Source: Babylonia areolata (taxonomy: Eukaryota > Mollusca > Gastropoda > Neogastropoda > Buccinidae). From it: 64,000 nt of DNA. The position numbers and the translations under genes were made by a program. Numbering within the stretch: the first letter of the stretch is position 1; every line of letters starts with the position of its first letter. The notes under the pieces were generated by a model. It was not told the origin of the DNA. It was given only the letters and a program-made list of their open reading frames with translations, and did not search any database. The stretch covers positions 15,339,810 to 15,403,809 of the forward strand of contig NC_134883.1 in NCBI RefSeq assembly GCF_041734735.1, written 5' to 3'. Shown piece by piece: positions 13,077 to 21,893 of the stretch.

Positions 13077-16000
13077 CACAAACACACAGAGGACAAAAAA
13101 CAAAAACAAACATACATCTCTCTCTCTCTCTCTCTCACATCTTTGTTTTCTCGGTTTACCTTTGTCATCAGATCTTCACTTTTGAAAAGGCTTCTCATCA
13201 GTTGACCTAGGTTACACTGAGGGCTGGCACGACCTGTAAAATAATTCCAATAAAAAATGTTACTGAAATTTGTCATTCTCTGGCATGATGAAGAGAGGCC
13301 CCCAATGGACAGGGATGGGGAGTGAGGAGATAGGGAGGAAAGAAAGAAAGGCACAATTTAAAAAAAACTAAAATTATATTATTTTAAATATCATAATAAT
13401 GTCATTAATGATAATAATAACAATGATAACAACAACAACAATAATAATAATAATAATAAAGTGCAGAGGATGCCCAAGTTTCAAGACTAAATAACTTAAA
13501 AAGACTATATCATGCTCAAACTTCTTTTAAACATTATACTCTTTCGGATGAGATGATATTATGATTTAACTAATGTCCTGTGTGCAGCATGCACTTAGCT
13601 CACTTAAATGTACCCATGGCAACAGAAACTGAGAAAGGGCTGACCTTGGCAAAATTATGTAGAAAAAAACCTGCACTGATACTGTGATAGCAAAACAAAT
13701 ACATCTGCAGATGCATACAGTAAAAAAAAAGAAAAGAGAGTGGCATTGTACAATGGTGATGAGCTCTCCCCATAGAGAGAAGCCCATATTCAGTCTTCTC
13801 ACAGAGAATTCTGCTATGACAAAAGGGAATTTTATGTTTACTATACAAACATTACAAGACAATCTCAACACCACCAATGGCCATGCCCCAGCTCATTCTG
13901 TCACAGTCTCGATGCCAGCAAACCACAGGGAGAGCAGGCAGCAAGGCTGCAACCATCACCAAAAATCTTAAGCTGCTGCGGACTGGCTCTGGTGATGCTC
14001 TTTGACCAGTGCTTGTTCTGATTCAACATTCCGCAAAACAGCACTCCCTGCTGATAACAGTCATTTACTAAACTTAGTCACCAGTCACAGAGACAGACTT
14101 AGTGACCCTCCCCACTGGTATGGAGACTGTCATTCTCCTGTCCTATGAATCTGCCAGTTAGGCCATTTGTCACTGACTTATTAATTTAAACCATAGAGAA
14201 CAATTCTAACTGAAACTCAAGTTGTCATGGGCATTGAAAAAAAGACAAAAAGACACACAGAAAACAACAACAAACCTACATGTATATAAAAAAAAAAAAA
14301 AGTGCACTGAATCCATGAAACATAATGATTACAAGCAGCATTTAAACTGCTCTCTATTTTTTTACAATTCCTTACTTGGATGTCGGTCATCCATAGGATC
14401 TGGATCGCTTTTGTAGTATGCCTCCGTTTCTTTTTCAAAGACTTCACTGATTCTGAAACACACAAAGAGTAAAATCAAAATAGTACTTAGTACACAGTTT
14501 TCATAAACAACTCAACTTCTTCACCTTTTCATATTGATATATAAAGGTTGTAACTCAAGTATGTTTAATTTTAAAAGACTGTCTTATCCCTGAACAGACA
14601 ACTCACTGACTGCTGGCATCCTCTTTAAAAAGTGTAACTGGTCAGCTCAAGGGTGTAAAAAGCAACAAGGTCAGAGTGAGGCTTTCCACACTCAGCCGTT
14701 CACAGTATGTATGAAACATGCCATCCTGTGAGTATGACCATACTGACCAATACCTAATTTATATATGACCATTACAACCAAAACTGCCAGTATCTCAAAA
14801 TTCCCAGTATCATCATGCATGCAACCTCAAGGCAGTTTCAGCCAATGTTTTAGCATTTGATTGACAAGGGGTCTGAATGACGTAATTATTTTCTGCACCT
14901 GTGCTGGTCAGGAAATCATTTGCTTCTTCTTTTCTGTCCAATATATTTGGCCATGCCTTAAAGAGTTTCTCCATCTACCCAAAGAAAACATAAAAGAATT
15001 CTGAGGATCAGTGATCTTTGACTAGATTTTCTGGAACCATGGCTAGGTCATAGATCATGCATTGCAATGTTGTGAACATTCAAGTTCAACAATTTCATTT
15101 TCAAGCAAGAAACTGCTATGAACAAAACAGTGACAATGAATGCCAGTGTTGGTAAACCAAAAACAAAGCCTTCGAGTGCGTTGTTAAAGTCTTCAGCCAG
15201 GACAAAAACGCTGATTTCTCTATACATATGATGGAAATGACAGAATCAGTCAGTTCTACTTCTACTAACTTTTCTCCAGGCTAGTTTTCAACGCAGTGAA
15301 AGGCAGAAAGAGTATAACAAATGGCAAGAAAACACTGTGACTGAGAGTCTTCATTTTCAAGACTTCAATTTTTTATTTATATCCAGTGAACTTTTTTTGA
15401 AGTACAACTACAAGGTTGTTTTTAACTGTTGCATACTGAAATTGACTATTGAGTGATAATATTCTGTTTATTTTTATCATAAATAATAATAATACTAATA
15501 TAATAATAGATAGCAACCTCCCCATGCAATGGGCTCTAAATCTAAGCGCTGTATATAAAACAAAACACATAAAATAGTGCATAATATTATTAATATACCT
15601 CTGCACATGAAAAAACAACACACATATATAGTATATATATACATATACATACATACATATATACATACATATATATATATACAATATATGTCTGTATTGT
15701 ACACCAACACAATAAGTAAATTGCAGGTATAGACAATGACTGAATGAGTGAATCACACACAGTCAGTGATTTATCTGGTACAAACAGGAGCATGGGGATC
15801 AAGCGTGTTGCATAGAGCGTGATTGTAATTATCCAGAGGACTGGATTTGGGACAGTTATTTTTCAAGAAAGAAGCTAGTTTAGTGACATCATCACAGAAA
15901 GAGCCTGTGTCAATCTCCTCCTTCAACTTTTGAGATTTTTGTAATGTTTTTGATGCGAAGGCTTCTGAATTGAAAGACTAAATAAATGGCTTTGTGATCT

Positions 16001-17251
16001 GGTAAGACCAAGTTCGTGACAGAAACAGACAGGAGGAGATTATCATTTTCTCTTACCAAAAGTAAATTAAGACTGTGTCCATGTTTGTAAGTGGGTTCAT
16101 CAATGATTCGGATCATATGTGACTGATGACTTCAGACAACAAGGGAAAATGTGTTGACTGATTAGTCTGACAAATGTCAGTTTTTGTTTAGATGGGTCAG
16201 GGACATTTGTCCTATTGTTGTTCCTGTTGGATGCACACCTCTCCACACACACACACAAAGAGAATGATACTGACAGACAGATACACAAACAAGAACAGGT
16301 GATTACAATGTCCAACTCTGCTTCATTGTGTTTACTTTTAACATCTGATTCAACAAACATTTTGTGGGATCTATCTAAAAAGTCTGGGATCACCTAATGG
16401 CTATCCATGGCAAAAATTACCTTATTTATATTATCAAATTTATATATCAGTGACTGGAGATATGACGTTTATGGCCTCATCTTGGTTTTTTTATATTGAC
16501 AGTCAACACACCACAGATTCTAAGTTAACTCACATAATATTCTGATAATCTATATTTCTTTGTGTCCACTGTTATTTAAACTGTTTTAAATCTAGTACCT
16601 TGATGCTATTTTTGTATGACTATCCACAAATTATCTCCCTTCCTTCTCACTGTTTGACAATTTCACATAGATCTGTGTTATTCCTGCAATGCTCTGTTTA
16701 CACTGACATTATATAATACTTTATAAAAAAAAAAAAGAAGAAGTGTATAGTATCAGTGTGCTATGCTGACACAGACTGTGACACAGGCACAACCAGAGAT
16801 CTTGGAAGGGATGTACAGTGATATATGGCTGTTTTCTGTTCAGTTTTACTTTAAGCCAGATTGTATGTGTGCAGAAGTGTTGAACTTTGGACGGATGATA
16901 CTGTGTTGGCTGTTTGCAGACTGGGTATTAACTGTTCTTCAAAAGCAGCCATCTTTAGGAATAACATTCACATTATCCGCATCTAATCTACTATAAAATC
17001 ATATAACATAAAGTACTTTTTTGTATACAATTTCAATTATGAGAAGTACAGCTTAGTGTTCGAGAAAACTTGCTCAAGAAGTTCTCGAAGTTCTCGAAAT
17101 ATCGAAATTACTTTCGTTATCAAGTTTCTGTTTGGGAAGTTCCTCACCTGTTCAGAACTGAAGCAATATCATCCTCTCTAAGTGTTCCTTGTAATTGTTT
17201 CCATTCGTCAATTAAAGCATTGAACTGTCCATGAGAGTCGACCCCCGCCAT
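328..17251 (-). CDS. DCAF1: DCAF1 (VPRBP), DDB1- and CUL4-associated factor 1; N-terminal ~741 residues, 14 exons, 3' part beyond the left edge
   Basis: Family knowledge: DCAF1 is the substrate receptor of the nuclear CUL4-DDB1 (CRL4) ubiquitin ligase and also serves the EDVP ligase; it acts in replication, cell-cycle control and growth. Seen here: exons translate to the start of the protein and then the armadillo/HEAT-like N-terminal half, with blocks close to my memory of human DCAF1 ([79 protein letters not shown]). All 14 exons join in phase, 2225 coding nt in total. The start ATG has A at -3 and G at +4. The LisH, WD40 and acidic C-terminal parts must lie left of the window. A Ser/Thr/Pro-rich linker of about 205 residues (exon 6) is longer than I recall in human. 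One intron has a GC donor. Identity is near certain; each boundary rests on splice consensus plus phase. Confidence 0.96.
786..2312. repeat. 42-bp minisatellite, ~36 copies, in the DCAF1 intron between exons 13 and 14
   Basis: The unit resembles CCCTGTGTAGTATGTAGATG followed by AGTCAGTGTCAGTCAAGTGA. Copies differ by a few percent and some are shortened. Because 42 is a multiple of three, open frames with a 14-residue period appear on the minus strand; they are not genes. Read in gene orientation each unit carries CTGAC tracts upstream of TACTACACAG, which resembles a branch point plus 3' splice site. Confidence 0.9.
3121..3290 (-). CDS. DCAF1: DCAF1 exon 13 (residues 645-700)
   Basis: Encodes [20 protein letters not shown] and [20 protein letters not shown]. 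Human has LKLSCVQLLLQLISIACNWK. Acceptor TTCCAG, donor GGCAA|GTCAGT, phase 2 out. The nearby (CA)n is intronic. Confidence 0.92.
3851..3931. repeat. (TA)n microsatellite, ~80 bp, in a DCAF1 intron
   Basis: An almost perfect run of TA dinucleotides downstream of exon 12. CA and A-rich tracts lie on both sides of exon 13 (3017-3092). Confidence 0.95.
4047..4256 (-). CDS. DCAF1: DCAF1 exon 12 (residues 575-644); donor is GC, not GT
   Basis: Encodes [20 protein letters not shown] and [20 protein letters not shown], ending PAYK. The frame of exon 13 requires the exon to stop at AAG|GCAAGG, a typical GC-type 5' splice site. The nearby GT (AAG|GTTTTT) would put exon 13 out of frame. Confidence 0.92.
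4662..4800 (-). CDS. DCAF1: DCAF1 exon 11 (residues 528-574)
   Basis: Encodes [20 protein letters not shown] then [20 protein letters not shown]. Human has LWLMECSHASGCCHATMFFS. Acceptor TTGCAG, donor ATG|GTAGGC. Confidence 0.96.
5311..5351 (-). CDS. DCAF1: DCAF1 exon 10 (residues 515-527, 41-nt exon)
   Basis: A very short exon encoding [13 protein letters not shown]. Human has VCMHPHNVLSDVV. Acceptor CTTCAG, donor GG|GTGAGT; its phase-2 end is completed by the first base of exon 11. Confidence 0.9.
5929..6087 (-). CDS. DCAF1: DCAF1 exon 9 (residues 462-514)
   Basis: Encodes [20 protein letters not shown] and [20 protein letters not shown], matching the human armadillo-like segment. Acceptor TTGCAG, donor CGG|GTTAGC. 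Confidence 0.95.
6912..7013 (-). CDS. DCAF1: DCAF1 exon 8 (residues 428-461)
   Basis: Encodes [20 protein letters not shown] followed by [14 protein letters not shown]. The human match is MMFYIDLKQTNDVLLTFEAL. Acceptor GTGCAG, donor AGG|GTAAGT. Confidence 0.93.
7638..7783 (-). CDS. DCAF1: DCAF1 exon 7 (residues 379-427)
   Basis: Encodes [20 protein letters not shown] and ends in [13 protein letters not shown]. The human counterpart is NSSWSEMSPWVIG ... LILQYLTPLGEYQE. Acceptor TTGCAG, donor GAG|GTACAT. Confidence 0.95.
8459..8511. repeat. (GT)n microsatellite
   Basis: GAGT repeats pass into about 20 GT units. The surrounding 7.8-8.76 kb intron shows no other structure I can identify. Confidence 0.9.
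8767..9442 (+). mobile_element. Non-autonomous piggyBac-like DNA transposon, copy 1 (676 bp), with a relic transposase N-terminus
   Basis: Both ends are TTAA. The left terminus TTAACTCTCTCTGGACGA and the reverse complement of the right terminus, TTAACTCACTCGGGACGA, match at 16 of 18 bases. TTAA target sites are the hallmark of piggyBac. Inside, 8947-9213 reads through [20 protein letters not shown] followed by an acidic stretch and a stop. This looks like the acidic N-terminus of a piggyBac transposase with the catalytic part deleted. It lies in the DCAF1 intron between exons 6 and 7. Confidence 0.75.
9872..10490 (-). CDS. DCAF1: DCAF1 exon 6 (residues 173-378, long disordered linker)
   Basis: This is the largest exon, 619 nt. 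It starts with the helix [20 protein letters not shown] and continues as a low-complexity Ser/Thr/Pro/Ala linker. The linker has several SP and TP sites ([26 protein letters not shown]) and a basic KRSRIR patch, so phosphorylation and nuclear targeting are possible, by inference only. Acceptor CCTCAG, donor GAG|GTCAGA, phase 1 out. Confidence 0.9.
11502..11639 (-). CDS. DCAF1: DCAF1 exon 5 (residues 127-172)
   Basis: Encodes [20 protein letters not shown] and [20 protein letters not shown], one of the best conserved blocks in the gene. The acceptor is CTTCAG. The donor GTTGGT is weak but is the only one that keeps frame with exon 6. Confidence 0.93.
12568..12690 (-). CDS. DCAF1: DCAF1 exon 4 (residues 86-126)
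   Basis: Encodes [20 protein letters not shown], then [20 protein letters not shown]. Human has TAACRLLLDIMPGLETAVVF at this place. Acceptor TCCAG, donor GTCAGT, 123 nt, phase 0 at both ends. Confidence 0.93.
13160..13233 (-). CDS. DCAF1: DCAF1 exon 3 (residues 61-85)
   Basis: Encodes [20 protein letters not shown] then LMTK, matching the human stretch RADPECMLGHLLRILFKNDD. Acceptor TTACAG, donor GTAAAC, ending in phase 0. Confidence 0.92.
13568..13830 (+). mobile_element. Degraded tRNA-related SINE (family E), 3' part
   Basis: Shares the order of blocks with the better copy at 53116-53480: GGCAAAATTATGTAGAAAAA, then a GTGGCA block, then GAGCTCTCCCCATAGAGAGA, then an AGAGAATTCTGCTATGACAA-type end. 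It is heavily mutated and lies in the first large DCAF1 intron. Confidence 0.55.
14376..14452 (-). CDS. DCAF1: DCAF1 exon 2 (residues 35-60)
   Basis: Encodes [20 protein letters not shown] followed by DDRHP. Human has the near-identical EKETEEYRKGDPDPFDDRHP. The acceptor is TTTCAG and the donor GTAAGG; phases 2 in and 1 out fit both neighbours. Confidence 0.95.
14453..17147 (-). other. DCAF1: DCAF1 intron 1
   Basis: About 2.7 kb of AT-rich sequence with short TA/CA tracts near 15620-15690. I see no exon, transposon end or RNA gene in it. Confidence 0.6.
17148..17251 (-). CDS. DCAF1: DCAF1 exon 1 (residues 1-34, start codon)
   Basis: Begins [20 protein letters not shown]. The ATG at 17251-17249 sits in a strong context. 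The donor is CAG|GTGAGG and the exon ends with two bases of an Arg codon. It matches the N-terminal helix region of DCAF1. Confidence 0.9.
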
Positions 17252-17560
17252 CGTGATACTTGATGCCGCGATCTGCGTTGGTCAGCACAAATCCTTCACA
17301 GTTGTCTGCGAACTTGCAGACGAGTTTCGTCACAAGTCGCAAGACAGTGATCACTGATAACTGTTTACCACGTGCTCAAAGAGTCTTCACTTGAACGGAC
17401 CACCCAGCCAATTGTGGCAAAGCATTTATGTATAAAACACAAGGCGGCGACTTGTTATAACCAAAACAGACGGTTTCACGTACACGATACACGTTCACTT
17501 AAAGAAAAAACGTAACATCACAAACAGCTGTGCGCCGCCATCTTCGAACTTAGTCCGTTA
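17252..17560 (-). promoter_or_regulatory. DCAF1: DCAF1 5' UTR and probable core promoter with a YY1-type motif
   Basis: In gene orientation AAGATGGCGGC (17544-17534) is a perfect YY1-type element, which in animal promoters usually lies just downstream of the transcription start. I therefore infer a start near 17545-17560 and an unspliced 5' UTR of about 290 nt. The stretch holds more CG dinucleotides than its surroundings and has no clear TATA box. Confidence 0.5.
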
Positions 17561-18145
17561 TCATGTCCGCATTTTCGTATAACTCTGAGGTTATGACTGA
17601 GGCATTTTAGTTTCGAAACTTAATTTGTTTATCACTAAGATTTGCTCCAATAATGGGATTCAAGTCTTATATAATCATATTTCTTAAAACTAAAGAATAG
17701 CGATGCGGTAAAATACTAACAATGATTCAACCATCAATCATAGCCTGTCTCTGTGTCGGGGGGAGGGGGAGATAAGGCAGTGGAGGGGGAGGGAGAAAAT
17801 ATTCAGTTTCATATCAGTGGTAGGGACGGGAGTGATCAGTGTGTTGTTGATCTTACGTCTGTTCACTAACAGTGATATTTGACCCCACAGACCTCCTCGC
17901 CTCATCCTTCCCACCCTCCTAAAAAAAAGGGTGAATGAAAATAGATAAACACAAGCGAGTACAAAACTGAGATAAAAAAGAGGATATTGTAATTGAGTCG
18001 GGAGAAGGTGTTGGTGTTGGGAATGAGAGAGGAGGCCCTTCATTGCTGCAAGGTGTGTGTGTGTGTGTGTTAATGCTTCAATGGTTAGGCCATGGGATGA
18101 TTTTTAGATCACAGAAAAATTTACAAGTATTTGATTATGCCTACA
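17561..18145. other. Intergenic spacer upstream of DCAF1
   Basis: Contains purine-rich and pyrimidine-rich stretches and a short (GT)n near 18050-18070. No coding signal or repeat family recognised. Confidence 0.5.
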
Positions 18146-18605
18146 AGATATGGGACCGTTTATGTCTACAAGATGTAGACGACTACAAGATGATCTTATA
18201 CAGATGTTTAAAATTTTCCACGGTTATGATGATGTTGATTTGCACTCTTTGTTTTCCTATGCACCTGTAAATGTCACTAGAAACTCTGCAGGAAAATTGT
18301 TTGTAATGCATGCCAGAACTAATAAGCGCAAATTCTCATTTTCTTTCAGAGTCGTTAACCCCTGGAATGCACAACCTCAATCAGTTAAATTTGCAAAATC
18401 TGTGAATAAGTTCAAGAACCTGATTGACAAACTGCCCCAGCTAGAAGAACTATTTTATGGCTATGATGAGTGGAAACCCGATTAGGCACGACCGACCTAC
18501 ACAAAAACAATCAATACCAAAACCAAGAGGGGGCAAATATTAGACCTCGTGGTCTAGGTGTAACCAGACACCGTCCCTACTACTACTACTACTACTACTA
18601 CTACA
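18146..18605 (+). mobile_element. CR1/L2-type LINE, 3'-terminal fragment with an (ACT)n tail
   Basis: 18150-18485 is open and ends in a stop. It contains RRLQDDLIQMFKIFHGYDDV, later FSFSFRVVNPWNAQP and SVNKFKNLIDKLPQL. This is the conserved C-terminus seen after the reverse transcriptase in many CR1-like LINEs (DLIEVFK..., FF..RVVN.WN.LP, SVN.FK..LDK). The 3' UTR ends in a (CTA)n run at about 18580-18603, a usual simple-repeat tail. The element is 5'-truncated. Confidence 0.75.
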
Positions 18606-18840
18606 CTTTATTAGCACCATAATCCCTACCTGACCTACCTGTTGGAGTTTAACAACCTATTGGTGTCTACACCCTTAAGGTCAAGTGCTCCCTACCAGAA
18701 CTCCTCACAGCATTTTTATAAGTCCAAATACACCAATCATTCCACTTTTAGTTCAACTCCTTAAAATTTGAATGAGCGCATATTTCTCCCCTTCAACGAA
18801 ATTTCATCGAAATGAATGAAACCATTTAACTCGCTCAGAA

Positions 18841-18883
<43 letters not shown>

Positions 18884-19885
18884 GATAAATTATTAACCAT
18901 ATAATTGTAATGCATGCACCACACACACACACATCAGTGTGCACACAAACACTGGCCCCCTCTTACTCCACCCTTTTCTTTTCTTTCTGCGTGTTATTTA
19001 GTTGTTTTATTAATCATGATTAATGCGGATGTGTCGACGTTTTTCCTCCTCGTTATGTTTTTGTTTTATTAATCATGGTCAGTGTGGATTAATTATTCAA
19101 CATAATGTATTTCAGGCATCATATACTCTTTTTTCCAATGTATTCTTTTATGTCAGTGATGAAGGTGCATGCTGCACATATGGATCCTGAATCTCTTGTG
19201 TGTGTCATCTCTTTTGAAAGCCAACTTGTGTGAAGACCATCACAGGTGTACTGGAAGGAAGGGTGGGATGATGACGACTAAAAATCATGGTCTTTGCTTG
19301 AATTGAACCTATATGACACCCGAAATGAAAGAACAATGAGAGCAGGAGAGTAAAGGTTTGAACAACAATAAAGAGAGGTAACTCTCTTCTTATTTATGTT
19401 CATTTCTTCTTCTTTTCCTTCAGTTTATGTTATTTCATTATCTGTCTGCTTAATTTTATATTTTCTTTATTTTCCTTGAAATTTATTTCTTTAATTATCT
19501 ATTCATTCATTTAATCATGTATCCACTTGTTTGTTTCTGCTCTTTCTCTTTCTTCTTCCTTTTTCTCTCTCTCCCCCCGATAGGTAGGTAGGTAGGTACT
19601 TATCTGTGGTTTGTGCGTGCAGGGGGTGGGGGAGGAGCGATGCCACACGTATCACATGCAACCAGTCGATAAGTCGGTCAGCTGATCAGTCAGTGCCTGT
19701 AAGGCAGTTTCTCTATCTATCTATCTATCATGTGTAATTTGTGTGCACACATGTGTTGGGCCGGTATATAACATACTCATTATTTTGTGTCAGTGTGTTG
19801 CAAAGTAAGCATCTGACACATCCAGACGCATCACAACACAACTTTGTGGCAGCGAGATTGGCCAACCCACTCGGGGAAAAAGGGT
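18606..19885. other. Intergenic stretch with simple repeats
   Basis: Holds a (GT)n tract at 18843-18880, T-rich low-complexity sequence at 19380-19570, TAGG repeats near 19585 and (CTAT)n near 19712-19728. No gene recognised. Confidence 0.55.
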
Positions 19886-19901
19886 GGTCCTGAAAAGGAC
19901 C
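19886..19901 (-). promoter_or_regulatory. Histone-type 3' stem-loop with no histone gene
   Basis: On the minus strand the sequence is GGTCCTTTTCAGGACC followed by ACCC. This fits the replication-dependent histone mRNA 3' stem-loop consensus GGYYCTTTTCAGRRCC-ACC exactly. No histone C-terminal coding sequence lies upstream of it (to its right), so it is either a relic, part of a repeat, or chance. Confidence 0.5.
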
Positions 19902-20129
19902 TGGGTCACTTAGTGGAAAGTGAGTGATAACTCCACTCTACCTTTATTTAGCCTCAATGAGCATAGACAAATCTTGTCCCCATAGGTGTTTAATGTTTTG
20001 AAAAGGTAATGTTTTTTCGTGTTCATTATGTTTCATGCATGCATGTCTGTGTGCGTGTGTTGATTTACAGATTGATAAGCATGTATCACTCTCATCTTAT
20101 GCTTACTGAGTATTATGCCCTCTTGCATG

Positions 20130-20815
20130 GTAGGGCAACAACAATGAACAGCCACTCGTGTGTTTTTGGCCAGTCTCTGCCATTAAAACAGCAGCAGAAT
20201 TCCTCTCCTCCTGTGGAATGCCCCTTGCCAGCATCTCCATCTTCACTGACTCCCATGTCCACACTCCAGGCCCTTGACTCCCCTGATCCTGGTCCACTGA
20301 TCCAGTCCCTTAAGGCCTCCCTCGCAAACGGTACCCAAACAGCCCCAACGACCCTCCAGTGGGTGCCTGCACATGTAGGCCTCCCAGGCAATGAGCGTGC
20401 AGACCACCTTGCTAAGGAAGGAAGCCAGCTGACACAGCCAACCGTTCCTGTCACATATGAGGAAGCAAAAACTCTCCTCCGCAGCAGATTCCGAAGAGGC
20501 TGGGTCACCCTGAACGGAGGCTACCAGGCACACCAGGATCCAATCAGGACACTGGAGAGGAGACACCAGACTACCATCTACTGCCTTTGCACAGGACACT
20601 GCGGCCTCCGAGCACACCTGTAGAGGATTGGAGTGGCAGCCACATCCCAATGTGATTGCGGCCAGGCTGACCAGACCCCATCCCATATTCTCCAAGACTG
20701 CCCCATGTATGAGAAGATGTGACAGTAGTCCTGGCCTGGGGGTGCTGACCTCAACACCAAGCTCTGGGGGACGGTAGCCGATCTTTGCCAGATGTCCTAG
20801 TTTATGGCATCCCTT
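20130..20815 (+). mobile_element. LINE fragment with RNase H domain and C-terminal zinc-binding region (degenerate)
   Basis: 20254-20623 reads LQALDSPDPGPLIQSLKASL, then LQWVPAHVGLPGNERADHLA and AKTLLRSRFRRGW. WVPAHVGLPGNERAD is the classic RNase H signature of I/Jockey-superfamily LINEs. An upstream frame holds SIFTDS, so a frameshift lies between. After a stop following GLRAHL the frame continues as SQCDCGQADQTPSHILQDCP, the Cys/His knuckle that follows RNase H in these elements. It is a dead 5'-truncated copy. Confidence 0.8.
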
Positions 20816-21475
20816 GGACTTCGACCTGACTGCGTAGCTGTCGAACGCAAAAGAAAGGTATCTCTGAAAGATACCCCAGGTGTGCTTCAAGGTCTTGGCT
20901 TCTCCTTTGACTGTTCTGCACCAGGTGTTCTTTGTCCTTCATCTTTAGCGCCTGGTATACCTTCTGGCGTCCAGTGAAGGCTGTATGGGTGATGTAACCA
21001 TGCTCTCTTGACACACTGTGTCCAATGACCCACTTCAACAGCCTTCTCATGATGATGCTCTCAATGCTCTCTTGATTGAACCGAGTGAGTAGTTGTTGAC
21101 TGGAGATGCTATTTTGCCAGAAAATTTGGTGGAAGGTTGACAACTTTGTTACATCTCTCTCAGTCATCTTCCAGCATTCTGAGCCAGAGAACAGGATTGA
21201 CAGTACACAGCACTGATGCATTCTCAGTTTGGTGTTGGTGCTGTTCTGGGGAATCTCCACACATTGTTCAGCATTATGACGGCGTTTCTGGCCTTGCTGA
21301 AACAGCTCTTGATGCTCAGGCATGTAATCTCTTCAGTTGTGGATAGATCTGTTCTGTGTACTTGGACTGATGAAGGGTCTGGGATGTTAGAGTCATCAAC
21401 TCGGTTTTCATCTGGCTGATAATCGGGCTGGCCTATTTGCTGGGCAGAGGCGCTCGTCTTCTCTTGCATGTGAGG
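20816..21475 (-). mobile_element. LINE 3' fragment of a second type (C-terminal reverse transcriptase region)
   Basis: The minus strand reads ASAQQIGQPDYQPDENRV, TTEEITCLSIKSCFSKARNA, then KLRMHQCCVLSILFSGSECW and KMTERDVTKLSTFHQIFWQN, with LLKWVIGHSVSRE further on. These are the familiar blocks downstream of the reverse transcriptase catalytic core in a LINE common in molluscs (LYGSECWRMTE..., RRLRWLGHVLR). At least one frameshift separates the two halves. It lies tail-to-tail with the RNase H LINE on its left. Confidence 0.75.
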
Positions 21476-21553
21476 AAGAATGTGGTAGACCAGCTTGACA
21501 CTATGGTTGTTTACTAATATTTAAAAAGAAAAAAAAGATTGATGGTTTCATTC

Positions 21554-21556
<3 letters not shown>

Positions 21557-21595
<39 letters not shown>
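21557..21595. repeat. (GT)n microsatellite
   Basis: About 19 GT units in intergenic DNA next to the LINE fragment. Confidence 0.9.
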
Positions 21596-21596
<1 letters not shown>

Positions 21597-21887
21597 TCAT
21601 TTGTTTTGTTTTGTTCTTCCTCCTTTCTGGATGACTCCATCGTTCTTCTCTTCCCCCCCCCTCTCTAACCAATTGAAAACAAAAGTTTCTGTGCATAAGT
21701 TTATTTTTGGTTCCCTTAGCCCCGGGTCCTCATTCTATCCATCAATAAAACACACAAAAAACACAGATGATAATTCTTTTTCTACTTCTTATCCTTATGT
21801 CACAAAAATGCAGGCTCATTCGCTCAAACAAAAGCAAACAAAAAAAAGAAAGAAAGAAGATGTTTTTTAAGTCTTTCATTCTAAACA

Positions 21888-21893
21888 TTTATT
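21888..21893 (-). terminator. Candidate distal poly(A) signal for the kinesin gene
   Basis: AATAAA on the minus strand, followed 35-70 nt downstream by a long T/GT-rich tract (21862-21828), the usual layout of a cleavage site. No other AATAAA occurs on this strand between the kinesin stop codon and the piggyBac-like element near 25.97 kb. Confidence 0.35.

Noticed and set aside
19735-19880. Possible LTR end followed by a primer-binding-like TGGCAGCGAG
   Set aside because: No second copy of the presumed terminal repeat and no gag-pol remnant nearby; too little to call even a fossil element.
19902-20110. Histone gene upstream of the stem-loop
   Set aside because: The minus strand shows no histone C-terminal sequence in any frame.
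20009-20623. A 204-residue host protein
   Set aside because: Its second half is the RNase H signature of a LINE, and the frame is broken on both sides.
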